A stretch of 64,000 nucleotides of DNA from Sulfurimonas sp. hsl 1-7 (GCF_030577135.1 NZ_JAUIRR010000003.1:62001-126000); one strand, 5' to 3'. Counted from the first letter of the stretch, positions 26,127 to 35,705 are shown. The notes: generated by a model from the letters alone, not told the origin. Made by a program: numbers and translations.

Positions 26127-28613
26127 CTACACCTTTTCTATCGAAGCTGAATTAAAACGATAACCGTCAAATAAAGCCTCTGAATTTAATTTTGAATCAA
26201 AAGTAGGAAGAACTACTATTGAACCTGAGATTTTGTTATCACTAACTACAGCAGCAGTAAGCTCCCCTTTATTAGTTTTAACTCTAACTGTATCACCCTC
26301 ATTAAAGTCTGAGTTAGATAAAAATTCTTCAGACATATATACACCACTTACTTCATCAAGTTCAGTAGCTTTATTAGTAAAATCATTAAATTGTCTTACC
26401 GGATTAGCAAGGTAGATTATACTACCTTCTAGCTTGTCCTCGCTGAATTTAGCCACACTTTCGTCGCCAGTAGCGCTAACTGCTACATTTTCTAACACGT
26501 AACCTCTAACCTCTGTACCGTCATTTTCATAATGGTTTGGTAGGCTGTCAAAATCAACTGCTTTGAAACCTTTTTCTGTCGGTAAACTTGCAGTATAGTC
26601 AATTACATTCTCAGCATTAAAGCCTAATGCATTAGCGATATCATTTAATTCATATCCGCCATATGACACTGCTGCATTTGTAGGGTTAACACGTTTATTT
26701 ATAGATGTTAAAGTTCCCTCTTGCTGATTCATAGCAGGCATATCTAAATCACCGTCACCTAAAGCTGAAAGCGTAAAGTCACCTTTTGTGTTATAACCGA
26801 TAGCATATGAACCCGCTGCCTCATCTAAATCACAAATTAAGCTTACACCTAAAGAGTTTGTTAGTGCAGGGATCATTGTTACTTCAAACTTAGAATACTT
26901 CTCAATAAGAGCTACTAATCTTGCTAAGTTTTTAGCGTTTGGATGCGTATAAAGATCCGGTCCAACCATAAGAGCAAAAGTTTCAGCTTTTTTAGTATTT
27001 TTCTCTAAAGCTTCCATAAAGTCAGATTGTGCGCCAAGAAGTTCTAAAAGTTTGTTATCATCTACAACAACTTCTTTAGAGACTTTTTTATTTACCATCT
27101 TAGATTTTTCTACTTCAACCTCTTCCTCTTCACCAGTCTCTTCGTTAACTTTCATCTCTTTAACGATCTCAACAACTTTTTCTTTTACAGTCTCTTCAAC
27201 CGTTACAGTTTTTTCAGAGTGGAAAGATGCAAGATATTCAGTAATATCAGCAGGCATTGCAGCTTTATCACCGAATAGATCAAGTACTAAATAAAGTGCT
27301 ATTTCTTCTTGAAGAGGAGCATGTTCAACTGTCATAATAGACTTACCAAGACCTTCAATAATAGGATCTTTCACAGGGTGGAAATAAAGTCCCGCACCTT
27401 TGTTAACAGTTAAAGAGTTATTAAGTGCATATCTTGCATTTGGATTATCAGCTTTTAGTGCCGAACCAACAGAAACGATGAAATTAGAATCCATAGTAAC
27501 TTTTAGATCGCCGCCATATAATGATGTTCCACTCACTTCAGAGTAATCTTTTAAGAAAGTTTGGAACGCTTTTGCTTCATCATTAACAAGTTTGTAACCA
27601 AATTTTTCCTTCATAGATTGAAGTAGGTATGCTTCTTCATTCGTGATCGTTGATGTAAACTTGATAGTATCTGCTTTTTTGAAAGCTTCAAGAGCATTAG
27701 TAAATGCCGTCTCATCTTTTGTAACATCGGCGTTTTGATAGTCAAAACCGTAGCGACCTGCACCACAAAGCGATACATAGTTCCACTCATTCATTACACG
27801 ATAGATTTTCTCTGTGTCATCATGTAAACTTGTATGTTTTACATCGTAAGAGATCTGACATCCCGCAGAACAGTGACCACAAGTAGCTGGAACTTGTTTT
27901 AATTCCCATGCATTTGATTTGTACATAAAGTGAGTATCTACTAATGCACCAACAGGACATACAGCAGCACACTCACCACAAGATGTACAATCTAGTTCAT
28001 CAGTTCCGTTAGTAAGACCGATAACAGACTTGTTTAACTTATTCCACATTGCATAAGCATCTTTAGGCATTGTTTCTTTAAACTCTGTATCGATACCTTC
28101 AGCACCGCGTGCAATTGTTTTTAAAGAGTTGTCACCGATCATATCTTTACATGCAGTTACACATCTTTCACAAACGATACATAAGCCCGGATCGTAGTGT
28201 AAGTGTCCCCAATCATGAGCACTTCTATCTACATCTTTGATCGCATAACTTTGAGAATCTACTTCAATCTCTAAAGTATAGTTTTGTAGTTCACACTCAC
28301 CCGACTGGTCACAAACACCACACTGTAATGGATGGTTTACATCGTAAACTTCCATAATTGCACGGCGCTCTTTTTCAATGTTTTCAGTCGTAGTTGTAAT
28401 ATTCATCCCGTCTTTTGCTTTAGCGTTACAAGCATATACTTGTTTCCCGTCAGCCTCAACAAGACAAATACGACAAGCTAGAGTTGGAGAACATCTAGTC
28501 AAATAACATATTGCCGGGATAAAGATATCATTCGCACGAGCGGCGTTGAGTATATACTCACCCTCTTGCGTCTGTATCTCACGACCATCAATATTTATAC
28601 TGATTTTACTCAT
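26127..28613 (-). CDS. nuoG: NADH-quinone oxidoreductase subunit G, second paralogue (NuoG2)
   Basis: 828 residues. N-terminal [2Fe-2S] N1b motif C-x10-C-x2-C...C (CYLTRCSPTLACRIC), N5 ligands in HPLQCGVCDQSGEC, then two complete ferredoxin motifs, CIVCERCVTAC and CTSCGECAAVCPVGAL, and the N7-type CGHCSAGC...LCGAGRYGFDY. E. coli NuoG lacks the second full motif. The C-terminal part is a molybdopterin-oxidoreductase-like fold without cofactor. Residues ~466-519 are a Lys/Glu/Val-rich insertion absent from the first NuoG. Start overlaps the first nuoG by 4 bases (ATGA). Confidence 0.92.
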   Translation of the reverse strand: MSKISINIDGREIQTQEGEYILNAARANDIFIPAICYLTRCSPTLACRICLVEADGKQVYACNAKAKDGMNITTTTENIEKERRAIMEVYDVNHPLQCGVCDQSGECELQNYTLEIEVDSQSYAIKDVDRSAHDWGHLHYDPGLCIVCERCVTACKDMIGDNSLKTIARGAEGIDTEFKETMPKDAYAMWNKLNKSVIGLTNGTDELDCTSCGECAAVCPVGALVDTHFMYKSNAWELKQVPATCGHCSAGCQISYDVKHTSLHDDTEKIYRVMNEWNYVSLCGAGRYGFDYQNADVTKDETAFTNALEAFKKADTIKFTSTITNEEAYLLQSMKEKFGYKLVNDEAKAFQTFLKDYSEVSGTSLYGGDLKVTMDSNFIVSVGSALKADNPNARYALNNSLTVNKGAGLYFHPVKDPIIEGLGKSIMTVEHAPLQEEIALYLVLDLFGDKAAMPADITEYLASFHSEKTVTVEETVKEKVVEIVKEMKVNEETGEEEEVEVEKSKMVNKKVSKEVVVDDNKLLELLGAQSDFMEALEKNTKKAETFALMVGPDLYTHPNAKNLARLVALIEKYSKFEVTMIPALTNSLGVSLICDLDEAAGSYAIGYNTKGDFTLSALGDGDLDMPAMNQQEGTLTSINKRVNPTNAAVSYGGYELNDIANALGFNAENVIDYTASLPTEKGFKAVDFDSLPNHYENDGTEVRGYVLENVAVSATGDESVAKFSEDKLEGSIIYLANPVRQFNDFTNKATELDEVSGVYMSEEFLSNSDFNEGDTVRVKTNKGELTAAVVSDNKISGSIVVLPTFDSKLNSEALFDGYRFNSASIEKV

Positions 28614-30853
28614 GATACCACTCTTTCTATCTTGGATTTTGCAAATCTATATGCACTCATACTTTCCATATCAAATACTGGATTAAGTGCAATAGTCCCT
28701 TTTAACTCATCATCAAGTTTAAAAGTTCTTGTAACACTTTGTGAACCAAATGTGATTGTAACTTTGTCACCGTCAGAGATTTTAGCAGCTGTTGCAAATT
28801 GCTGTGAACCTCTTAGTGCATCATCTTTTGGTAATTGTGTTGTTTTGTTTGTATAGTTGTTAAACTGTAAAACAGGGTTTGCATTGTAGATAATAGTACC
28901 GTTATACTCCGGTAATTCCTCTACATCTTCCAGTTTTGCCGTTGTTTCAACTTCAACCTCGTCTAATAGATAACCTCTTACATCTTCCCCTAACGGGCTT
29001 AAGAAGTTCTCTAAGTTATCAAACTCTACCGCTTTAAAGCCTGCAATATTTGATAACTCTTTTGTGTAGTCGATCGTATTTTTCGCTTCTAAACCTAAAG
29101 CGTTTGCTATATCGTTTAACGTATATCCATCAAAACCAAGTGCAACGTTTAAAGGCAATACTCTATTGTCAATGCTAACAACTGTACCCTCTTGTTGATT
29201 CAGTGCAGGTACCGCTAAATCAGCAGAGCCTAAAGATGAGATAACAAAATCACCTTTTTCGTTGTAACCAACTACGTTAGCACTGTTTTCATCAGCATCA
29301 AGATCACAAATCATACTTACACCCGTCGTGTTTACTTCAGATGGAACTACAACTAACGAGAAGTCAGTATACTTTTCAATTGTTGCTGCAAGTTTTGCAA
29401 TATTTTCTGCACGCGCGTGAGCTAAAACATCGCTACCGATTACAAGTACATTATTTTTTGCACGAGCAAAAGATTTTTTCATAAATTTGAGTTCATCGTC
29501 ACCTACATTGCTCTCAGCAGATAGGTTTCCTAGATCTAAGTTATCTAAAAATGCTTTTGTATCTTCATCTACATCAACATTCTCTAAAAGTTCATTAGCG
29601 ATAAGTGCGAGTACACCTTCTTCAGAACCTGCTTCATATTTCATAAACTGCGTAACAGTATTTTGAAGTAAAGCATCCTCGATCGGGTGTGCATATACAA
29701 TTTTTGCACCGTTGTGACGTGATGCAGTTGTAAGTGCATATCTTACACCAGGATTATCAGTTGCTATTCTTGAACCAAGAACAATTACAGCCTCAGCTTG
29801 TTTAATAGCATCTAATGAACCGCTGTGGTGTAGTTTACCGCTTACAGAGCTGTACGATTTCATAAAGTCAGCGTATTGTTTTGCATCTTCATTGAAAAGT
29901 TTTAGACCTAACATCTCTTTTAATTTCTGAAGAATATACGCCTCTTCATTTGTAATCATAGAACTAAAACGGATAGCACCTGCATTTTTCACAGCCTCTA
30001 CAGCTTTGTTAAATGCCGCTGCATCACTTTTTTGTTCATTGTTAAAGTCAAATCCGAAACGTCCAGCTCCACATAAAGATGTAAACTCAAAGTTATTTTT
30101 CACTCTATGGATAGCATCATTACCGTTTAAACCAGTATGTTTTACTTCATACTCTAATGAACATCCTGCTGAACAGTGTGCACAAGTTGATGGTACACGA
30201 GAAAGTTCCCATGCATTTGCAGAGTATTTAAACTCACTGCTTACAAGTGCACCGACAGGACAAACCGCTATACACTCTCCACAGAAAGTACAATCAAGTT
30301 TCTCTGCATTTTTAGGGATAATAGTTGAACTGTATCCACCAAAATAAACATCAATTGCATCATCACCGATAGACTCATTACAAACGTGTGTACACTTCTC
30401 ACACATGATACATAAAGCCGGATCGTAAGAGATAAGTCCCCAATCTTTTACAGTTTTATGTTGTTCACGAGCAGAAAAGTTTTGAGCATCTACACCAAAT
30501 TCTAGAGTCATATTTTGTAGATCACACTCACCAGATTTGTCACATACACCACACTCTAACGGGTGATTTACATCATAAAGCTTCATGATGTTTGTACGTT
30601 CTTGCTCTAATTCTGCAGAGTTTGTTTTAACTTCTATTCCCTCAGTTGGAGGAGTATTACATGAAAGTATGAAACCATCAACCCCTTCAACCTCTACAGA
30701 ACAGATACGGCACGATGCACACGGACTTGTTTTTGAGATGTAACACATAGTCGGAATATAGATTCCCGCTTTACGTGCAGCTTGTAAAATAGTCTCACCT
30801 TTTTGAGCCTCTACAAGTTGACCATCAATTTTAAAGTTAATTGTCTTACTCAT
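28610..30853 (-). CDS. nuoG: NADH-quinone oxidoreductase subunit G, first paralogue (NuoG1)
   Basis: 747 residues. Cluster motifs in order: N1b (CYISKTSPCASCRIC), N5 (HPLECGVCDKSGEC), two ferredoxin sites (CIMCEKCTHVC and CTFCGECIAVCPVGAL) and N7-type (CAHCSAGC...LCGAGRFGFDF). Domain order is the same as in NuoG2, and the two proteins align well at both ends (e.g. ALNQQEGTVVSIDNRVLP against MNQQEGTLTSINKRVNP), so this is a tandem duplication. Whether both sit in one complex or in alternative complexes is unknown. Confidence 0.92.
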   Translation of the reverse strand: MSKTINFKIDGQLVEAQKGETILQAARKAGIYIPTMCYISKTSPCASCRICSVEVEGVDGFILSCNTPPTEGIEVKTNSAELEQERTNIMKLYDVNHPLECGVCDKSGECDLQNMTLEFGVDAQNFSAREQHKTVKDWGLISYDPALCIMCEKCTHVCNESIGDDAIDVYFGGYSSTIIPKNAEKLDCTFCGECIAVCPVGALVSSEFKYSANAWELSRVPSTCAHCSAGCSLEYEVKHTGLNGNDAIHRVKNNFEFTSLCGAGRFGFDFNNEQKSDAAAFNKAVEAVKNAGAIRFSSMITNEEAYILQKLKEMLGLKLFNEDAKQYADFMKSYSSVSGKLHHSGSLDAIKQAEAVIVLGSRIATDNPGVRYALTTASRHNGAKIVYAHPIEDALLQNTVTQFMKYEAGSEEGVLALIANELLENVDVDEDTKAFLDNLDLGNLSAESNVGDDELKFMKKSFARAKNNVLVIGSDVLAHARAENIAKLAATIEKYTDFSLVVVPSEVNTTGVSMICDLDADENSANVVGYNEKGDFVISSLGSADLAVPALNQQEGTVVSIDNRVLPLNVALGFDGYTLNDIANALGLEAKNTIDYTKELSNIAGFKAVEFDNLENFLSPLGEDVRGYLLDEVEVETTAKLEDVEELPEYNGTIIYNANPVLQFNNYTNKTTQLPKDDALRGSQQFATAAKISDGDKVTITFGSQSVTRTFKLDDELKGTIALNPVFDMESMSAYRFAKSKIERVVS

Positions 30854-30862
30854 TCAGCCCCC

Positions 30863-32899
30863 TTATGCCTGTACCATAGCGATATAATAACAACGCATAC
30901 AACGCTCAGCCTCAGTTAAAGCCTGATCTTGAGTAAATCCAAGATTTACCTCTTTGTTGTTATCTTTTCTCACATCAACATCAAGCACTTCTGCATGCTC
31001 ACGTGGTAATCCCGGTAACCAACCAGTAATTTTCTCGTTTTTGTCATACACTTTTAACTTCATTAAGTGATCTTCCATGATCTCTTCATCTGTTAAAGTG
31101 ATCTCACCAGTTTGTACATATCTTGACATTACAGATGCTGCACGTTTAGCCTGACCTACTGCATTAACGATAGTCATCGGACCATATTCACAGTCACCTG
31201 AAGCAAAGATACCTTTACGAGATGTCATATAGTCTTTACCGTTAGTCTTAATAGTAGCCCATGATGTCATCTCAATATCCCACTCTTCAGGAAGAAGATC
31301 AAGATCAGCCGATTGAGAAACTGCAGGGATTAAATAATCTGCTTCAATCGTATACGACGCACCTTCAACTTTTTCTAAATTCGGGCGTCCGCCATCAGGA
31401 TCCGGTACTAATTCAAACTTATCGATCAACAGTTCAGTTAATACATCATTCTCATCAGTTGTAATTTTATTTACCGCAGAGTGGAAAAGGAACTCTACAC
31501 CCTCTTCAACTGCTTCGTGATATTCTTCATACGTAGTATTACGGATAATAGTTTTCTCATCACGGCGATAAATCATATATACTTTTTTAGCACCTGCACG
31601 GATTGAACAACGTACAACGTCCATAGATGTAAAACCACCACCTACACACACAACTGTTTTACCAGTTAAATCTACGTGATCAGTTGGAAGCAATTGCTGC
31701 TCTTGGACATGTTTAGGAGTTTTAATATCAAACTTCTCATACAGGTTTACCCAGTCAAGGAAATCGATTGCTCCCCAGTAACCTTTAATCTCTTCACGTT
31801 CATTGTCACAACGAACTTTTTTAGAGATACGCGTACCAGTTGCTACCATTACAGCGTCATATTCTTGCTCAAATCTACGCATATCATCAGCTGTAATTTT
31901 ACGGTTAGTGATAAAGTTTACACCCATATCACGAACACATTCGATATCTTGTGCGTACTTATCCCACGGCATACGGTATTCAGGAACTCCAACAGTTACC
32001 TCACCACCAAGAACCGGAAGCTCTTCATAACAATCAACTTCAATTCCCTCAGCAGCTGTATAGTATGCTGTAGTTAAACCTGCAGGGCCTGCACCGATAA
32101 CTGCAATTTTCTTACCGATAGATTCTTTTTTCTCCATAGGATGGAAATAATTAAAACCATGATCAGTTTCATAATCAGCACCTAAACGTTTCAGCGCCAT
32201 AATAGAGATAGGCTCATCAAGGTTTGTTCTACGACATGCATCTTCACAAGGGTGTGGACAAACACGACCACAAGTGTGAGCAAGCGGCATAGTTTGACGA
32301 GTTGCTTCTAGTGAATCATCGAAACGTAAATCTCTTACACCTTCAATATATCCAGGAATATCAACATGTGCCGGACAAGCGTCTGTACAAGGTGCAGTTA
32401 TTTTTGCGATATAACTTGCATCTGCATCGTAATGTTTTGACGGCTTTTTCTCGTTAATACACTCAAGGAAAGTATCTTCAAAGTGTGTCATCAGATCTAA
32501 AATAGGATTTGGAACAGTTTTTCCTATCTCACATTTAGATGTGATCTGCATACTTTTTCCGATCTCTTTTAAGTGGTCTAAATCAGCTACTTCACCCTCA
32601 CCGCGAGCGATTTTATCAAGTTGATCGTATAAAATACGTCCACCCCAACGTCCCGGTGCACATCTACCACACGCTTCAGAGTACTCTTGGTACTGAGCTG
32701 CGTATTCCATCGCCAGGCGGATAACATCTACATCTTCATCAAAAAGTGTAACACCGTCCCAACCGATGAATGCACGTGAAGATCTATGATCGTCATACTG
32801 TGCCGGCAGGTTATAAGCTGATTCTTCCCACTCTTCTTGAGGTTTACCGACATTGTTTACCAGTTCACCATTCCAAGTAGAAAAATATACTTTGCTCAA
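30863..32899 (-). CDS. NuoF-replacing flavoprotein: NuoF C-terminal Fe-S remnant fused to GltD-like oxidoreductase
   Basis: 678 residues from TTG 32899 (AGGA 7 bases upstream). Residues ~55-150 resemble the NuoF C-terminal N3 domain (EACGRCAPG...IARGEGEVADLDHLKEI...CEIGKTVPNPIL), but the N3 motif reads C77-x2-C80-x2-Gly83, with C123 as the remaining ligand, so one of four cysteines is missing. Residues ~165-678 are GltD-like: Fe-S cysteines C171, C175 and CGRVCPHPCEDAC, FAD loop IGAGPAGLTTAYY, NAD(P) loop VGGGFTSMDVV (~416) followed by YRRDE (~443), and a C-terminal CMRC. The NuoF FMN/NADH fold is absent. Lying between NuoE-like and nuoG it must be the electron-input subunit. The Arg pair suggests NADPH, by analogy with GltD. 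Confidence 0.85.
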   Translation of the reverse strand: MSKVYFSTWNGELVNNVGKPQEEWEESAYNLPAQYDDHRSSRAFIGWDGVTLFDEDVDVIRLAMEYAAQYQEYSEACGRCAPGRWGGRILYDQLDKIARGEGEVADLDHLKEIGKSMQITSKCEIGKTVPNPILDLMTHFEDTFLECINEKKPSKHYDADASYIAKITAPCTDACPAHVDIPGYIEGVRDLRFDDSLEATRQTMPLAHTCGRVCPHPCEDACRRTNLDEPISIMALKRLGADYETDHGFNYFHPMEKKESIGKKIAVIGAGPAGLTTAYYTAAEGIEVDCYEELPVLGGEVTVGVPEYRMPWDKYAQDIECVRDMGVNFITNRKITADDMRRFEQEYDAVMVATGTRISKKVRCDNEREEIKGYWGAIDFLDWVNLYEKFDIKTPKHVQEQQLLPTDHVDLTGKTVVCVGGGFTSMDVVRCSIRAGAKKVYMIYRRDEKTIIRNTTYEEYHEAVEEGVEFLFHSAVNKITTDENDVLTELLIDKFELVPDPDGGRPNLEKVEGASYTIEADYLIPAVSQSADLDLLPEEWDIEMTSWATIKTNGKDYMTSRKGIFASGDCEYGPMTIVNAVGQAKRAASVMSRYVQTGEITLTDEEIMEDHLMKLKVYDKNEKITGWLPGLPREHAEVLDVDVRKDNNKEVNLGFTQDQALTEAERCMRCYYIAMVQA

Positions 32900-32908
32900 A
32901 ACAAATTC

Positions 32909-33136
32909 CTAATCTTTTTTAACAACGATAGTCCAGTCAACTTCGTTGAATTTCAGTGAGTTGTATAACTCCCAACCACACTCTTTTACTAAGTCTGCAC
33001 TTCTTTGTACAGGTGTAAAGTCGCCAATTTCAAAAAGAAAAATAAGTGTCTCACTTGGTTTGTGAGTTTCACCTAAGATCTCTTTCATACGAGGTTCAAA
33101 ATTATCTTTTAAATGTCTTAGATCATATCTTTTCAT
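32909..33136 (-). CDS. Small NuoE-position subunit of epsilonproteobacterial complex I
   Basis: 75 residues, in the place of nuoE between nuoD and the NuoF substitute. It has a single Cys (KECGW), so it cannot carry the N1a [2Fe-2S] cluster of true NuoE. Size, position and the ETLIFLFEIGDFTPVQRSADLV stretch fit the small proteins found at this position in Campylobacter and Helicobacter (Cj1575c / HP1264 as I recall). It probably docks the flavoprotein to the Q module. Coupled to nuoD by TAATG. Confidence 0.8.
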   Translation of the reverse strand: MKRYDLRHLKDNFEPRMKEILGETHKPSETLIFLFEIGDFTPVQRSADLVKECGWELYNSLKFNEVDWTIVVKKD

Positions 33137-34377
33137 TATCTATCTACCTCACCAAATACGATATTTGTTGTACCAATAATAGAAACAACATCCGGAATAT
33201 AGTGACCAGGTAATAGGTCAGTTAAAATTCCTGTATGCCAGAAAGAAGGCGCACGTAGTTTTAATCTGTACGGATACGGTCCACCTTGAGAGTTGATGTA
33301 GTACCCTAGTTCACCTTTTGGTGATTCAGTAGCAACATAAACTTCACCAACCGGCGGTCTCATACCTTGAGTTACAAGTACGAAGTGCTGCATTAAAGAG
33401 TAGTTTTGTGTCATGATATCCAGCTTTGGAGCTGAGATATATTTAGGAGCGTGAGCCATTAACTCAGTTTGTCCCTCTTTAACACATCTCTCATACATCT
33501 CTATTGTTTGATAAAGGATCTTCGCAGATTCTCTCATCTCTTCCATATAGATTCTATAACGCGCGAAGTTGTCACCCTTGTCAGAGAACGGTACATTAAA
33601 TTCTACTTCATCATAAAGTTCATACGGCTCTTCTTTACGGATATCCCATGCTACGCCAGAAGCTCTTAACATTGGACCTGTACAACCCCATGAAAGTGCC
33701 ATATCTGTTGAGATAACACCAACATCTTCCATTCTCATTCTCCAGATACGGTTAGAATCCAGTAGATCTTCGTAATCTTTAATGTTTTGTGGAAGTTTGT
33801 CTAAGAAAGTTCTTAGTTGTGCCAAGAAATCATCTTGGATATCTAAAGGAACACCACCGATACGAATAGCTGCGTGAGTTAAACGTGCACCACAGTATCC
33901 CTCGATAATATCCATTAGGTATTCTCTTTCACGGAATGCAAATAAGAAGATAGTCATCGCACCGATATCAAGAGCAGTAGTTGCTAACCAGAAAAGGTGT
34001 GACATAAGACGGTTAATCTCTAAAAGCATCATTCTAATTACTTTTGCACGACGAGGAACTTCAAGTCCGATCAGTTTTTCAACTGCAAGTGCAAAACCGT
34101 AGTTGTTTGAAGATGAAGCGATATAATCCATACGGTCAGTAGTAGGCATAAACTCGTTATAGATCATATTTTCAGCCATCTTCTCCATACCACGGTGAAG
34201 ATATCCAACATCTGGATGTGCTTTTGTAATTTGCTCTTGTTGAAGGTGAAGCATAAGTCTTAACTGTCCGTGAGCAGACGGGTGCTGTGGACCGAAGTTT
34301 AAGATTAGCTCATTATCTTCTCTGTCAAATGTAATATTTTCAAAAAACGGTGTTAATCTGTTTTTTACTTGTGCCAT
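33136..34377 (-). CDS. nuoD: NADH-quinone oxidoreductase subunit D
   Basis: 413 residues, 49-kDa subunit with the NiFe-hydrogenase-like fold that lines the quinone site. [14 protein letters not shown] has the quinone-loop His pair, and [31 protein letters not shown] and the C-terminal [18 protein letters not shown] are typical. Separate from nuoC, as in non-enterobacterial operons. Confidence 0.97.
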   Translation of the reverse strand: MAQVKNRLTPFFENITFDREDNELILNFGPQHPSAHGQLRLMLHLQQEQITKAHPDVGYLHRGMEKMAENMIYNEFMPTTDRMDYIASSSNNYGFALAVEKLIGLEVPRRAKVIRMMLLEINRLMSHLFWLATTALDIGAMTIFLFAFREREYLMDIIEGYCGARLTHAAIRIGGVPLDIQDDFLAQLRTFLDKLPQNIKDYEDLLDSNRIWRMRMEDVGVISTDMALSWGCTGPMLRASGVAWDIRKEEPYELYDEVEFNVPFSDKGDNFARYRIYMEEMRESAKILYQTIEMYERCVKEGQTELMAHAPKYISAPKLDIMTQNYSLMQHFVLVTQGMRPPVGEVYVATESPKGELGYYINSQGGPYPYRLKLRAPSFWHTGILTDLLPGHYIPDVVSIIGTTNIVFGEVDR

Positions 34378-34389
34378 ATTTATACCACC

Positions 34390-35196
34390 CTATCTTTGCG
34401 GATCATCAATAACTTTTGATGACTCTTTTGTATATTTTTTGATGAGGAATACTCCACCATCTTCTTGATACTCTTGAACTGTTCTTTCCATATCGTCAGT
34501 GATTTCAGTACCTTTTGGAACTTCAAAACCAAGACGTGCAAAACGTTCTGAATCGTATCTGTCGATTCTTGCAGTATCACGAAGTTCAGGCCCGATAATA
34601 TCGCGTGCTTCTTTTCCGTAGATTTTATCAACTTCATACCAAGCAGCAAACTCATCACCCTCTAACGGGTAAGTTTTACGAAGTGGGAAACCTTGCCAGT
34701 CGTAAGGCATAAGGATACGTTTCATGAATGGGTGACCGTTAGCTTCGATACCGAACATATCGAACATCTCACGCTCAGACCAGTCAGCAGAACGGAAAAG
34801 TTTTTCAACAGAGTCAACAGCTTGCCCCTCTTTGATGAAATACTTGATACGGATACGTTTACGTTTAGTCATAGAAAGCATTTGATAGAAAATCTCGAAA
34901 GTACCGTCTTTTGCTAACCAATCGATCGCACTTAACTCTGAAAGTTGAGTATATTCTAACTCGTCTCTCATAAGTTCAAGTACACCGTAAATATCTTGCG
35001 GCTGAATATAAACAACCATTTGCTCAACTTGGATATACGCATCGCTTACTTCAAACTTCGCTTTGATAGCTGCAAGATCAGCAGCAAACACTGCATCATC
35101 TTCAACTGGAGTTTTAGGAACTTGCGGTGCTACATAATATCTATCTGTATAATAAGCTTTTGCTTGTACATCATCTTTTGGTGTATACGCTCTCAT
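34390..35196 (-). CDS. nuoC: NADH-quinone oxidoreductase subunit C
   Basis: 268 residues, 30-kDa subunit that scaffolds the Q module. The signature SADWSEREMFDMFGIEANGHPFMKRILMPYDWQGFPLRKTYPL spans roughly residues 133-175. The ~45-residue Ala/Pro-rich N-terminal extension (RAYTPKDDVQAKAYYTDRYY) is longer than in many homologues. Its ATG overlaps the nuoB stop by one base. Confidence 0.95.
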   Translation of the reverse strand: MRAYTPKDDVQAKAYYTDRYYVAPQVPKTPVEDDAVFAADLAAIKAKFEVSDAYIQVEQMVVYIQPQDIYGVLELMRDELEYTQLSELSAIDWLAKDGTFEIFYQMLSMTKRKRIRIKYFIKEGQAVDSVEKLFRSADWSEREMFDMFGIEANGHPFMKRILMPYDWQGFPLRKTYPLEGDEFAAWYEVDKIYGKEARDIIGPELRDTARIDRYDSERFARLGFEVPKGTEITDDMERTVQEYQEDGGVFLIKKYTKESSKVIDDPQR

Positions 35197-35705
35197 TACA
35201 TTAACCTTTTAGCTTTTTGTGCTTTACCCGCTTTTTGTGCACGGATCTTTTGTTGTAATAACATTACACCGTACTGAAGTGTTTCAGGACGAGGTGCACA
35301 ACCTGGAAGATAAAGATCAACAGGGATAATTCTGTCACAACCTTGAACAGTTGCGTAAGTATTAAACATACCACCAGTATTTGCACATGAACCCATTGAG
35401 ATAACCCATCTAGGCTCAGTCATTTGGTCATAAAGACGTTTAATAAACTCAGCGTGTTTTTTTGTAAGTGTTCCCGCTACAATCATAACATCAGCCTGAC
35501 GAGGAGATGCACGGAAAATAGTTCCGTAACGGTCAAAGTCAAAACGTGATGCACCCGAAGCCATCATCTCAATACCACAACAAGCAAGACCATAAGTCAA
35601 TGCCCAAATTGAGTTCGAACGACCCCAGTTTACCACTTTGTCGATCGATGTAAGTGCTACCGGCAATCCACCGTCTTGTGTATAATTTACTTTATGTTGT
35701 GCCAT
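35196..35705 (-). CDS. nuoB: NADH-quinone oxidoreductase subunit B
   Basis: 169 residues from ATG 35705, chosen over an in-frame ATG at 35726 because AGGAG lies 7 bases before it and [13 protein letters not shown] aligns with known NuoB starts. Cluster N2 ligands are visible: tandem Cys in [10 protein letters not shown], Cys in [10 protein letters not shown] and Cys in PGCAPRPE. N2 is the last carrier before quinone. Overlaps nuoA by 19 bases. Confidence 0.96.
   Translation of the reverse strand: MAQHKVNYTQDGGLPVALTSIDKVVNWGRSNSIWALTYGLACCGIEMMASGASRFDFDRYGTIFRASPRQADVMIVAGTLTKKHAEFIKRLYDQMTEPRWVISMGSCANTGGMFNTYATVQGCDRIIPVDLYLPGCAPRPETLQYGVMLLQQKIRAQKAGKAQKAKRLM

Noticed and set aside
27052-27294. 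80-codon Ser/Thr-rich plus-strand open frame
   Set aside because: It is the antisense reading of the Lys/Glu/Val-rich NuoG2 insertion, which explains its odd composition.
26127-30853. NuoG pair considered as formate dehydrogenase or hydrogenase subunits
   Set aside because: They have ferredoxin motifs like those enzymes, but no catalytic Cys/Sec or H-cluster motif was seen and they lie between nuo genes.
31676-32077. 133-codon plus-strand open frame
   Set aside because: Antisense to the NuoF-replacing flavoprotein; Phe/Ser/Thr-rich composition typical of a reverse-frame shadow.
34380-34658. 92-codon minus-strand open frame at the end of nuoC
   Set aside because: Same strand but shifted frame inside nuoC, no ribosome-binding site, sequence without recognisable features.
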